DNA of 64,000 nucleotides from positions 1,185,001 through 1,249,000 of the forward strand of contig JAIGNY010002020.1 in assembly GCA_020152595.1 (NCBI GenBank), in the 5' to 3' direction. Positions 25,101 through 37,100 of the stretch are shown here, piece after piece. This DNA comes from Chiridota heheva. Lineage: Eukaryota; Echinodermata; Holothuroidea; Apodida; Chiridotidae. The notes under the pieces were generated by a model. The model saw nothing but the letters and a program-made list of their open reading frames with translations. It was not told where the DNA came from and did not search any database. The translations under genes were made by a program, and so were the position numbers. Numbering within the stretch: the first letter of the stretch is position 1; every line of letters begins with the position of its first letter.

Positions 25101-28100
25101 ATGTGCACATGGTCAAGGCAATGTACAACACAACGTTTATGTGTTATGTACACTAAAATGGGCGTGACTGAAATAAGTTTCATTGATAGAAATTTTTTGG
25201 TGACAGGCTGCCAGATTCTAAAATAATGGACTGACTTGCGCAGTATGTAATTTGTGTAGGCCCAGGTACTAGATCTGTAGCGTAAGCATACTGCAGCGCT
25301 AGCGGCGGGTTTGGATTCCCAATTTCCTCCAATGTACTGTATATGGATTACTCGTTTTATATCCGCGCCTAATAGGAAATTCAGACTTATTGAATATGAG
25401 CAGGATTTGTTATTTGGAACAGATTCCTGGTATGAGTGAAGGTACATTCTTTATTTTGGGGCCTTTTAAAAAAAAAAAAATGCTCAAATAGAGCACATAT
25501 TTTATGATATTTATTTGTGGTCTGTTTTAATTGATAATTGTGTGTGTTACGTTTGACTTGGGGACAACATCTATTGAGTAAAGAATAGAATGTAATTTTT
25601 GTATGAATAGCGAAATAATTTGATTACATGTGTGTGAGATTGTTTGCAGCTTTGGGAATAATTACGGAGGATTTTTATCGGTGGTGTTTTGATAAATGGA
25701 TTAACTACAAGCCTCTTGCGAGGTAAATATGTGATAATGAGAATGTGATTTACATGAATTAGGTATTGAAAGCGCATGATTTGGGTTAATAGTATTTATA
25801 TTTTATAGTTGCCACTGGTACTTTCTGGCAGTCACCGGTTGACTTTTGGTATTCGCGAGTACGGTACTTTGGTACGGTACTTTGGTACCGGTACTTACGT
25901 GAGTACCGGTATATCGCCCAAGCCACCAGAAAGGAAGCATCAACCTGGAGTCTGCATTGCTCTGTTCTGTTTATTGATGAGCCATTAAACAACAACAACC
26001 TAGAGTGTGCATTGTTCTGCTCTGCTTATTGATGAGTCATAAAACAGCAACAACCTAGAGTCTGCATTGCTCTGCTCTGCTTATTGATGAGCCATTAAAC
26101 AGCATTAACCTAGAGTCTGTATTGCTCTGTTCTGCTTATTGGTGAGTCATAAAACAGCAACAACCTAGAGTCTGCATTGCTCTGTTCTGCTTATTGATGA
26201 GTCATAAAACAGCAACAACCTAGAGTCTGCATTGCTCTGTTCTGCTTATTGATGAGTCATAAAACAGCAACAACCTGGAGTCTGCATTGCTCTGTTTTGC
26301 TTATTGGTGAGCCATTAAACAGCAACAACCTAGAGTCTGCATTGCTCTGCTCTGCTTATTGATGAGCCATTAAACAGCATTAACCTAGAGTCTGTATTGC
26401 TCTGTTCTGCTTATTGGTGAGTCATAAAACAGCAACAACCTAGAGTCTGCATTGCTCTGTTCTGCTTATTGATGAGTCATAAAACAGCAACAACCTAGAG
26501 TCTGCATTGCTCTGTTCTGCTTATTGATGAGTCATAAAACAGCAACAACCTAGAGTCTGCATTGCTCTGTTCTGCTTATTGATGAGTCATAAAACAGCAA
26601 CAACCTGGAGTCTGCATTGCTCTGTTTTACTTATTGATGAGCCATTAAACAGCAACAACCTAGAGTCTGCATTGCTCTGCTCTGCTTATTGATGAGCCAT
26701 TAAACAGCATTAACCTAGAGTCTGTATTGCTCTGTTCTGCTTATTGGTGAGTCATAAAACAGCAACAACCTAGAGTCTGCATTGCTCTGTTCTGCTTATT
26801 GATGAGTCATAAAACAGCAACAACCTAGAGTCTGCATTGCTCTGTTCTGCTTATTGATGAGTCATAAAACAGCAACAACCTAGAGTCTGCATTGCTCTGT
26901 TCTGCTTATTGATGAGTGATAAAACAGCAACAACCTAGAGTCTGCATTGCTCTGTTCTGCTTATTGATAAGTCATAAAACAGCAACAACCTAGAGTCTGC
27001 ATTGCTCTGTTCTGCTTATTGATGAGTGATAAAACAGCAACAACCTAGAGTCTGCATTGCTCTGTTCTGCTTATTGATGAGTGATAAAACAGCAACAACC
27101 TAGAGTCTGCATTGCTCTGTTCTGCTTATTGATAAGTCATAAAACAGCAACAACTTAGAGTCTGCATTGCTCTGTTCTCTTATTGATGAGTCATAAAACA
27201 GCAACAACCTAGAGTCTGCATTGCTCTCTGAGCATTGTTCTGCTCTGCTTATTGATGCAATTAAACATTAACCTAGAGTCTGCATTGCTCTGCTCTGCTT
27301 ATTGACATACGACTAATTTGCATCAACCTGTAGTCTACATTGCTCTGTTCTGCTTGTTGATGTGCCACTAATTTGCATCAACCTGGTTGTTCCGCTTAGT
27401 ATCTTTAGCCGATTGAAATCTCTTTGCAGCTGATCTACAGTTTGTATTCACCACACCATTTACTGTATTAAGTGGGTCTTATTTCAATAGGAAAGACTTT
27501 TCAATGATTAAATTTCAGGCTAAATTTGATACAATGGAAAGTAAATAACTTTTAAGCATCATGCTTATAATCCAGCCATACACATGAATAAAACAAAATA
27601 GCCAAAATACCAAAAGCATTAAAAAAAAATCAGGTGTTATTATGTAAGTTTTATGCATATTTGTGATATATATGATATTGCAGACCTCTCTAAATTCTTG
27701 AGTAAATTCCTTTATTTTTAATCTGTGGCACAATTTTAGATGGAGAATACTTGATACTGACAACAATTTTGTAGGAATTTGCAATAATCAATTGTCAGGA
27801 TACATCACACATTGGAGGCAATACTGTGAATATAAAGAACATTCTCATAATAATTCATAATAAGAATGGATAGGTGTGTGGAGGATGGATAGGTGTGTGG
27901 AGGATGGATATGTGTGTGGAGGATGGATAGGTGAGTGAAGGATGGATATGTGTGTGGAGGATGAATAGGTGAGTAAAGGATGGATATGTGAGTGAAGGAT
28001 GGATATGTGTGTGGAGGATGGATATGTGTGTGGAGGATGGATAGATGAGTGAAGGATGGATAGATGAGTGGAGGATGGATAGGTGAGTGAAGGATGGATA

Positions 28101-31100
28101 GGTGACTGAAGGATGGATATGTGTGTGGAGGATGGATATGTGTGTGGAGGATGGATATGTGTGTGGAGGATGGATAGATGAGTGAAGGATGGATAGATGA
28201 GTGGAGGATGGATAGATGAGTGGAGGATGGATAGGTGTGTGGAGGATGGATAGGTGTGTGGAGGATGGATATGTGTGTGGAGGATGGATATGTGTGTGGA
28301 GGATGGATAGATGAGTGGATGATGGATAGATGAGTGGAGGATGGATAGGTGTGTGGAGGATGGATAGGTGAGTGAAGGATAGATATGTGTGTGGAGGATG
28401 GATATGTGTGTGGAGGATGGATAGATGAGTGAAGGATGGATAGATGAGTGGAGGATGGATAGATGAGTGGAGGATGGATAGGTGTGTGGAGGATGGATAG
28501 GTGAGTGAAGGATGGATAGGTGAGTGAAGGATGGATAGGTGTGTGGAGGATGGATAGGTGAGTGAAAGATGGATATGTGTGTGGAGGATGGATAGGTGAG
28601 TGAAGGATAGATATGTGTGCGGAGGATGGATATGTGTGTGGAGGATGGATAGATGAGTGAAGGATGGATAGATGAGTGGAGGATGGATAGATGAGTGGGG
28701 GGTGGATAGGTGAGTAAAGGATGGATAGGTGTGTGGAGGATGGATAGGTGAGTGAAGGATTGATAGGTGAGTGAAGGGTGAATAGGTGAGTGAAGAATGG
28801 ATAGGTGTGTGGAGGATGGATAGGTGAGTGAAGGATTGATAGGTGAGTGAAGGATGAATAGGTGAGTGGAGGATGGATAGGAGTGGAGGATGGATAGGTG
28901 AGTGAAGGATGGATAGGTGTGTGGAGGATGGATAGGTGAGTGAAGTATGAATATGTGTGTGGAGGATGGGGCGTTGAGTAGAGAATGGGTATGTGAGTGT
29001 AGGTTGAACAGGTGAATGGAGGATGTAAAGTGAATGGGGTAAGGTAACTGAATGGAACATGTTAGAATGGGAAAGGTTAGTGTGTTGTACAGGGTATTTG
29101 TTTTGTTTTGGGTGGGGAGAGTACATTGATGATGGTGGGACAGGATGGATGGATGAGAAATGGGAGGATTGAGATTAGGGCTGATTGGGATAGGATGAGG
29201 GGATGGGAGTTAGAGGAAAGAATGTTGGTTGGAAGATGGTACGATGATTGGTAGATGGAGGAAGTGGGATGGCATGTGGGACAGAGGACGGGCATGTCAT
29301 TCAGGACATGGTGGAATAGCATGCGGGACAGGGTCAGATGACATGTGGGACATATGGTGGAATTTCATGTGTGATGGCATGTGAGCCATGTGGTGCAATG
29401 AAATCTGGATTTCAGGTGTGTGTGCATTTAGTACATATCATGGATTGGCATGTGTGACAAGAGGGTGGGATAAGATGTGGGACAGGGTGGGATGGCATGT
29501 GGGACGAGGATGGAAGATGCAAGTGTGTTATCAGTTGCCGAGATTATTTATATCATAAAAGTGAATAACGTTATAGAATTTTTGTGCTGACTTAAAATTA
29601 GGCACTGAGAAACCAAGAAAACTCTTTCATGTGACCAAATTATCAGGGCTCTATGGATTGTGTGTTTTATGTAATGTTTTCTTTTTGTATTTGTAAAGTT
29701 GCAGCTCTAAATAACACATTTCCTGTCAAGTGCATGTATCAATCATGGAGTCACATATCAAGGGGGTGATCGTCCCTCTCCCCCCATTTTTCAAAAAAAA
29801 ATATGAGCCCATGGTCAGAAGTAAAGTATAGAGATAAACGCCTCTGGAATTCTTATTCTCCAAAGCAAAAGGGTAGTTTAACCCTTAAACACACAGAGCT
29901 CCCATTAAGAAACTGCAATTTCAGGAAACTTTTTACATGATGCTTAATTTTACACTTTTCTTTCAATTTCTATCATTATAAGTATGCATTGATCAAAGTT
30001 AGACTTTGATCTTTACTTTACATTGATGTGCATAATTTTCATTGTACCTATTTAAATATGTAAGCCCAGGATTCAACGCTTTTGTACTTTCTTGTGGAAA
30101 TACACTGTAGAGTTTATTGTGGGTTCAATTCAATTAGAATTATTTTTTAATAATACTATTCTCTAATATTTTTGTAGCAAAGAAAGTTTCAAAAATGCTT
30201 GAAAGGTACACCAAACTGAATGAAAAGTTTTAAACAAAACCCAAAAGGTTGCATACTAGGCCTCAGTCAGGTTAAAAAAATCGGAACCGGGCTCCTATCT
30301 CAGCCTGGGTACATTGGGAAATAAAAAAATATCAAATTCATAATAAACGGATAAATATTTTTGTGGAACTGGTTGGTGTATTAGTCTAACATTATATCCG
30401 TTATGAGCACAGTCACAAAAAGTCTGACCAAAATACACACAAAATTAGTGTCTTAATTACCTGTTATGCTGTATAAATCACTCAGAATGAATCTATCTTG
30501 CTTCAGATGCGAAAAAATAGATTTTTAAAAAGTAAAAAAATTATACATTTGATGACTCTGTTAAAAATCATCTGGATGTGCATCGGATAGTTGGCTCTCA
30601 ACTAGCATAGCGTGAAGGAATGTAAAAGCGCAAATGGAGGCTCTACGCCTAATGCTTAAAAGAGAGTCGACTTTGATTCTTTGTTTACATGTCAAGCGAA
30701 GTCCATACCTACAAGATGCCGGAGCCCAAACACATGCGCTTATACCTCATCACTTTTCTTTTATTTTTGTCCCTTTTAAATGTGTATTTAAATTCTTATC
30801 TTTACTCTACCTATTATGTACTGTTGTATGGGCCTCATGTAATATTAGCAAGTGGTAAACTGAGTTACCCTGTGTGAATAAATGTTGAAGTAAATCAAAT
30901 TCAAAATAAACCACGCAAAATCCTCAAAGTCGACACTATGTAAACATTAGGCACATTCCGCTCCTCGGCCATAGTTAAACTAAGTATCTGTTTTGAAGGT
31001 ACATTACAATGTCATTTATGTGACTAAAAGATAATTCCTTTAGGATTTTCCACCTTTTTGAAACTACAATTTTTTTAAATAATTTGTTTTTAAATATATC

Positions 31101-34100
31101 AGAAATCATTCAATATTGCATAAAATATCGCAAATTATAAAATTTACATTAGCTATTAATAATATCTGATTAGATTTGGATTATTCGTCTGAATGAGTAA
31201 CACCCAAAGTAAAGTCAAAGCCTTTTTTATAAGTACACCCTGAAATATTTTGAAAACATTTTTTTGACAAGTTTTGGAGAGGGAAAGTGAAATTCTCTCA
31301 TGTTTGGCTTTAATTTGCTCAGAAATATATGATCCCACAAAAAATGGTTTAAATATGAAAGAATCACAAGAGTTCTTTGAAATGATACATAAATCCCTCA
31401 AGTTCTGAAGTAAAATCCTGAATATTGTACACACCAAAAGTCAAATAATTTGATGCTTGCTGCAAAGTAAAATCATGTTATTTTGCTGTGTATATCACTT
31501 GGGTGTGTGGTGAATAAGAACCAGGTTTATTTGTAGAATGAGGTGCAGTCCTGACCCTGGTTTGGGGTTTGGGAACCATCCTACAATGAACCATCACAGG
31601 GCTGCATGTGGAGACCATTAATAGGGTAGGTGTCTGTACCTAGAGGGGCTTGTGCTATTGGGATGACTGTAGTTACAGGTCTTGTCATACATTCAACTTA
31701 CTATGCCATAAATCATGGTTGGTATTTGCATTCCAAAAGTGTGGGGAGAAGTCAAAAGTTGGAGGGAGGGGGGAAGGGGGTGGGGCAAAACCATAACATC
31801 ACTCTAATATGCAAAAAAAATTGCCATACAAAAGGTACAACTTGGAAAAAGGTGAGGGAAAGTACCCCCTTACCCCTCTAATCCCACCTATGCCATAAAT
31901 TATGCATGTATTAAGAGATACTTGTAAAATCATTTAAAATACTGTTCGACTTAGAATTCCATGTTCTTTCGGTCATGTATGACTACACTCATATCACAAG
32001 TTTTTTTTTAGAGAAACTTCGGTCATTGATGTGCTCCCTCAGCCTTTGATCTCATTGTAAAGTGGTTTTTTAGTGCATCACAAGGTCAAATATTCAAAGT
32101 ACCATTGTTGCATGCTATAAAATATGTATTCAAGAACACCAAAAATAGTTATAAATAGTTTGCTTCATATATCACTCACAGAATCAATAAACTGTAAACA
32201 CTGAAGAAGTTATCAGGGGACATGTAAACACTACGACAGTCTGTTTATCTTTATTTTACCTGAAGTGCAAAATCCCAAGCTCAGTTTTGAACAGATTTTT
32301 ATAACAGAAAACTGAGACACATCCAGGGTCTGGTTTCACCAAGTGCATAGTTGGTTTTGTTCTGCCTTGGTAGATGTTTATTTTGTAAATATGAGACTTA
32401 AGATTATAACAACAAAATTGATGTCAGTTGGTAAGACCAATTCCATGGAAATACTGGTATTAAACAAGGAAAGTAAAGAAATCAACCATGTGTATGTATG
32501 TTTTCAGTATTACTGTATACTTCAGTGTAGTTTTACCTTACCTGCAACTGTGTATGGTGTAAAAGAGGTCATATTTTAGTCTACTACTGTGGAGAATATG
32601 TTGTTTCAGTTGCTCAGAAAAGGCACAGAGATATGCATTTGTGTTATTCATGATGATTAAAGGGCAAATGCATGGTACATCAAAAACAAATATTTAAACC
32701 TTATTCAGTATGCAAAATATGAAATTGTGAATGTTGTCCCTCTAGGAACAAGTGTTAAATAAACAGATGTATCAATTTTATACATATTAATGAGCTGCTT
32801 CTTAACATTAATGAACTATTGGAAAAGATTTTCCGTAGCATGCTATGTTAATTTGTTTTGTGTCCTCTAGCTTCTGGAATGGGATATATCGTAAGAATTT
32901 TTTTAATTAAGACATCTTAATATAACATCAGATTTTAACTTGATGTTCTTCATTGTAGATAAATTCAATGTAAAGTAATCATACAGACTGATAAGATCTG
33001 CCTAAATTTCTTTTCAAGATATTGTACATAAACATATATCAGTTAGGAGCTTACTGATTGGATCATCTGTATAACTCTATAGGCACATTGAATGTCATGG
33101 AAGATGATTGGGCAGTATAGATACATTACTCTAAATCTAGTAGCAGCCATAAATAGCAAATAGTTACATCATACTTCATAATTACCTAGGATTTCTGCAG
33201 CAGTTTGAATTTAAGGTTCAAGATATGCAACTACATGTTATTTTCTTCCTTTTCACTGATGTAAAACCTTTGATTTTGATCTTTTGTTACAATTCTTTGA
33301 ATAAGAATAGCAAGTTCTGATCAACATTTTTTTAATCGTAATTGTTAAAAAGTTCTTTTACGTCTGAAATTTAGAAAAGAAATTTAGGAAAGAAATTTCA
33401 GAAAATTTTTGAGCAGTGTTCTAAATACATCACAGTAACCTGACAAATAGTGATCGATCCCAAAATATTGGATTACTGTAACCAGGAAAGTGAAATTAGT
33501 GGCTGTAACTATAACTCACTATACCTATAATTAAAAAGGATCATTATGAAGTTTATAAAGACTGCGCTACTCAGAAATAAAGCTATTTAATGGGCTGTTA
33601 ATTTGTAGGATTCCATAGACGTTAAGTTGGTAATTTATTATATAATCCACATGCCTACTTACTTTATTAAGGATGAAATACAAAGTTGAAGTAGTTGTGA
33701 AGGAAAAGTTTAATTCTGTATAAATGTTGTCGTCCAAGTGGGATTTATAAAGAGAGAGAGAGAGAGAGATTATACTTCCTTTAATTGACTTAAACAAATG
33801 GGTTGATTAGGAGAAAGAAATTGGGAAGCTTTTCATTTGCATGTTTGAGCATAGTGCTCCTGAACCCTGAGCTGGTTGGTTGTGTAATGGATTGTCAAAA
33901 ATTTAGTTTCATGTATATACTTAAAATATCTTTGCTAAAGCATTTATTGACATAAACAAATAAACTATTTCACTTAGGGCTTTTGAAATGACTTTGTAAT
34001 CTTCTCTTAACAAGGTTTTCCAAGACTATTCGACCACTGAGTGAGTGTGCTAAAATTGTTGTATTATCAAAAACTAAGTTTAAACAGACAATTACACCAT

Positions 34101-37100
34101 CCCCTAACAGAGGGTGTATGGACCTATTTTTCTTGTTACAAATTTACTCCATAAATATTTTGTCCTTTTGTTTTATAAGGTCAAGCAAGTTCCAAATCTG
34201 CCAAGCTGATGGGCAAACTGACTGAGCAGCTTGCAGATGTTGGCTGGGCAATTGCACAGAAAGGATCAAGGGCTGTTTTAGCAGCAACATCCCCACAAGC
34301 AAGTGGTGGATTCAAGGGTCAAAGATCCTATTCCACATCAAGCAGCAGTCACGCATCAAGAAGGGAATACACGACTAACGCCTCAGGTGGGTAAAATGAT
34401 TCACTAAATTCTCTTAAATCTATTTTCCATCATATAATCATGTTCAGTGTTGTTGTGTTGCATGTTGTTGGAGCATGAAATCTGTGATAGACAAATGTGT
34501 TTTTTTAAGTCCATTCAAAAGTCTTTATTGTTTATGTAAATGACCCTTTGCCATTGACCATAAATGTGTCTATGCTGGTTTCTGATGCATTTTCGAGGTT
34601 ATTTTAGCTTAAGTATGTGACTATAGAGTAATATGTTGTTAAACATAATATGTAGTTGAACATAAAATGATTCAAGTAATCACCAGCTTGAGACAAATCT
34701 TTTAATAATTGAAAAACCTTAATGTCTAAATCTTGCTCCTAATGATTCCTCAAGTATTTTGCATTGGAAATACGAAGTACCAGTCATACAACCTGCCATT
34801 CCTTTAATCCAGCAGTCACACATACAGTGCACTCCGGAAGACCTCCCTGGTACACTTGATTTCAGGATCATTGCACAATGTGTTGACATCAATTTATAGA
34901 TCCATGCATTGCATTAATTATAATGTTCAATTCGTATCATAATGCTCTACAAGAAAAGAAAGTAAATTAACAGGAAGTCCCTCGTTAATATATTTGGGTT
35001 CAAGTTCTTCCTCCCCACATACTCATGCACCTTACTCATGCACATTACTGTTGAAAATTTTTTGATACACATGTGAATTTCAGTAATATTTTTGCAACAA
35101 ATATGTAGTGAAGATATATTTAATCAAACTTTTTTCTTCATGCTAAATGTGAGAAGTATTTTATGTAGATAACTGGATCACTCTTTGTTCTATCAATTTA
35201 GGGGCTTTTGCCTTCCACCCAAGCGGACTTTCTGAGCGTGCTCAGAGATTGCACAAGGAGGTAAAAGAATTCATGCATGAGAACATCCTCCCTGTAGAGA
35301 AGCAGATTGAGGAGCATTATGCTTCGGATGAGAAATGGACAATACCACCCATCGTTGAAGAATTAAAGGTGTGATTCTGACATCTTGTATGATCATATAT
35401 TTAAATAAGAATTTAATTCATACAAAAGTTCAAGTGAAACCCATTAGGCCAATAGGGACGTTGCTTATCTTCTGTTTCCATGGTGCAAGTGGATGAGAGC
35501 AAATGACTCCCCCCCCCCCCCCATCTCCCATGGGCGGGACAACAGGTTAACTTCCCAGCAGTACTGGTACTCATTTTACAGCTGAGTTGACTGGAGCAAG
35601 TATGATAAGATGCTCAAGGACACAATGCAGTGCTTGTGATGGGAATCAAACCATGTACTGTTCGCATAGGAACATGACTTCCAACCACTGAGCCACATGC
35701 ACCTCTTAAATTCCTACAAAAGTAGTAATTGTGTGAAAAGCTTAGTCTAGGCTTTTAGTATGATATTTAATACAATAGATTTTGAATTATTTTCACTACC
35801 TAGGAAATTGTTTCTAGTTCAATTGTTCTTTTGTATGGCAATCACTGTTTAAAGTGAGTTTTATTATAATTTATTACATCATTGGTATGTGACAGGAACA
35901 GTTTTTTTTTAAGGCTTCAGGACGGGTACTGTTTATTGTTCAATTCAGTTTAAAGATTTCACGTTACTTATCAATCACATAGTTGGGTTTTTTTTTTTTT
36001 TTTTTTTTTTAGAAAGTTATATTTAGAGTATATAAACCATTATTTTCCATCTGGTATTTATTTCTATCTTACTGTTTGCTCTGCAGGACAAAGCCAAAGT
36101 GGCTGGCCTATGGAATTTATTCTTGCCAAAAGAGAGTGATCCAGAAGGCATACATGGAGCATGCCTGACCAACTTGGAGTATGCACATATATGTGAAGTT
36201 ATGGGACATAGCCCATCAATAGCCCCTGTGGTAATTACATTTATTGTATGTTTGTTCATACCTACAGTATTCAAGCAATTGGATTTCCTTCATAAGGAAG
36301 GTCATAGGCAATGCAGGTTGATTGTATCAGTGTAAAATAAACATACATTCTCACTAGAGTGGTGACAAAAATGTTTTATGTTTAAATGTATTCTGACATT
36401 TTAGATGCTGTTTGGACTTCAATTTCTCGTATTTAATGAAATACGACCAAATCTTATTAAAGTTCATTCAAAGTGTTTTTCATTTTGTCATCCGCACATT
36501 TTGATTATTTGATATTATTTCAGATTTTTAACTGTTCTGCTCCTGACACTGGTAACATGGAAGTTCTTGTAAGATATGGAACAAAGGAACAGAAGAAAGA
36601 ATGGTTGGAACCACTTTTGAATGGAACCATAAGATCTTGCTTTGGAATGACAGAACCTGCAGTAAGTATCTTACATTCTTGTTTTTGGCAATGAATTTAA
36701 TCTGCAGTACGTCTCTTACATTCATGTTTTTGGCAATGAATTTAACCTGCAGTAAGTATCTTACATTCATGTTTTTGGCAATGAATTTAACCTGCAGTAG
36801 GTATCTTACATTCATGTTTTTGGCAATTAATTTAATCGGCAGTAAGTATCTTACATTCATGTTTTTGGCAATGAATTTAATCTGCAGTAGGTATCTTACA
36901 TTCTTGTTTTTGTTAATGAATTTAACCTGCAGTAGGTATCTTACATTCATGTTTTTGGCAATGAATTTAACCTGCAGTAGGTATTTTACATTCTTGTTTT
37001 TGGCAATAAATTTAACCTGCAGTAGGTATCTTACATTCTTGTTTATGTCAATGAATTTAACCTGCAGGAAGTATCTTACATTCTTGTTTTTGGCAATAAA

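Noticed and set aside
25055-25447. 130-codon minus-strand frame as a possible captured gene or transposase inside the hAT-like element
   Set aside because: No hAT dimerisation or RNase H-like motif and no other family resemblance; length is unremarkable for this base composition.
25926-27385. CRISPR-like regular repeats
   Set aside because: Units are contiguous 55-bp tandem repeats without unique spacers, in an intron of a eukaryotic gene.
27855-29126. 423-codon minus-strand frame with Ile/His/Pro-rich repeats
   Set aside because: Translation of the 19-bp intronic satellite in a 57-bp cycle; all minus frames stay open by composition. No gene evidence.
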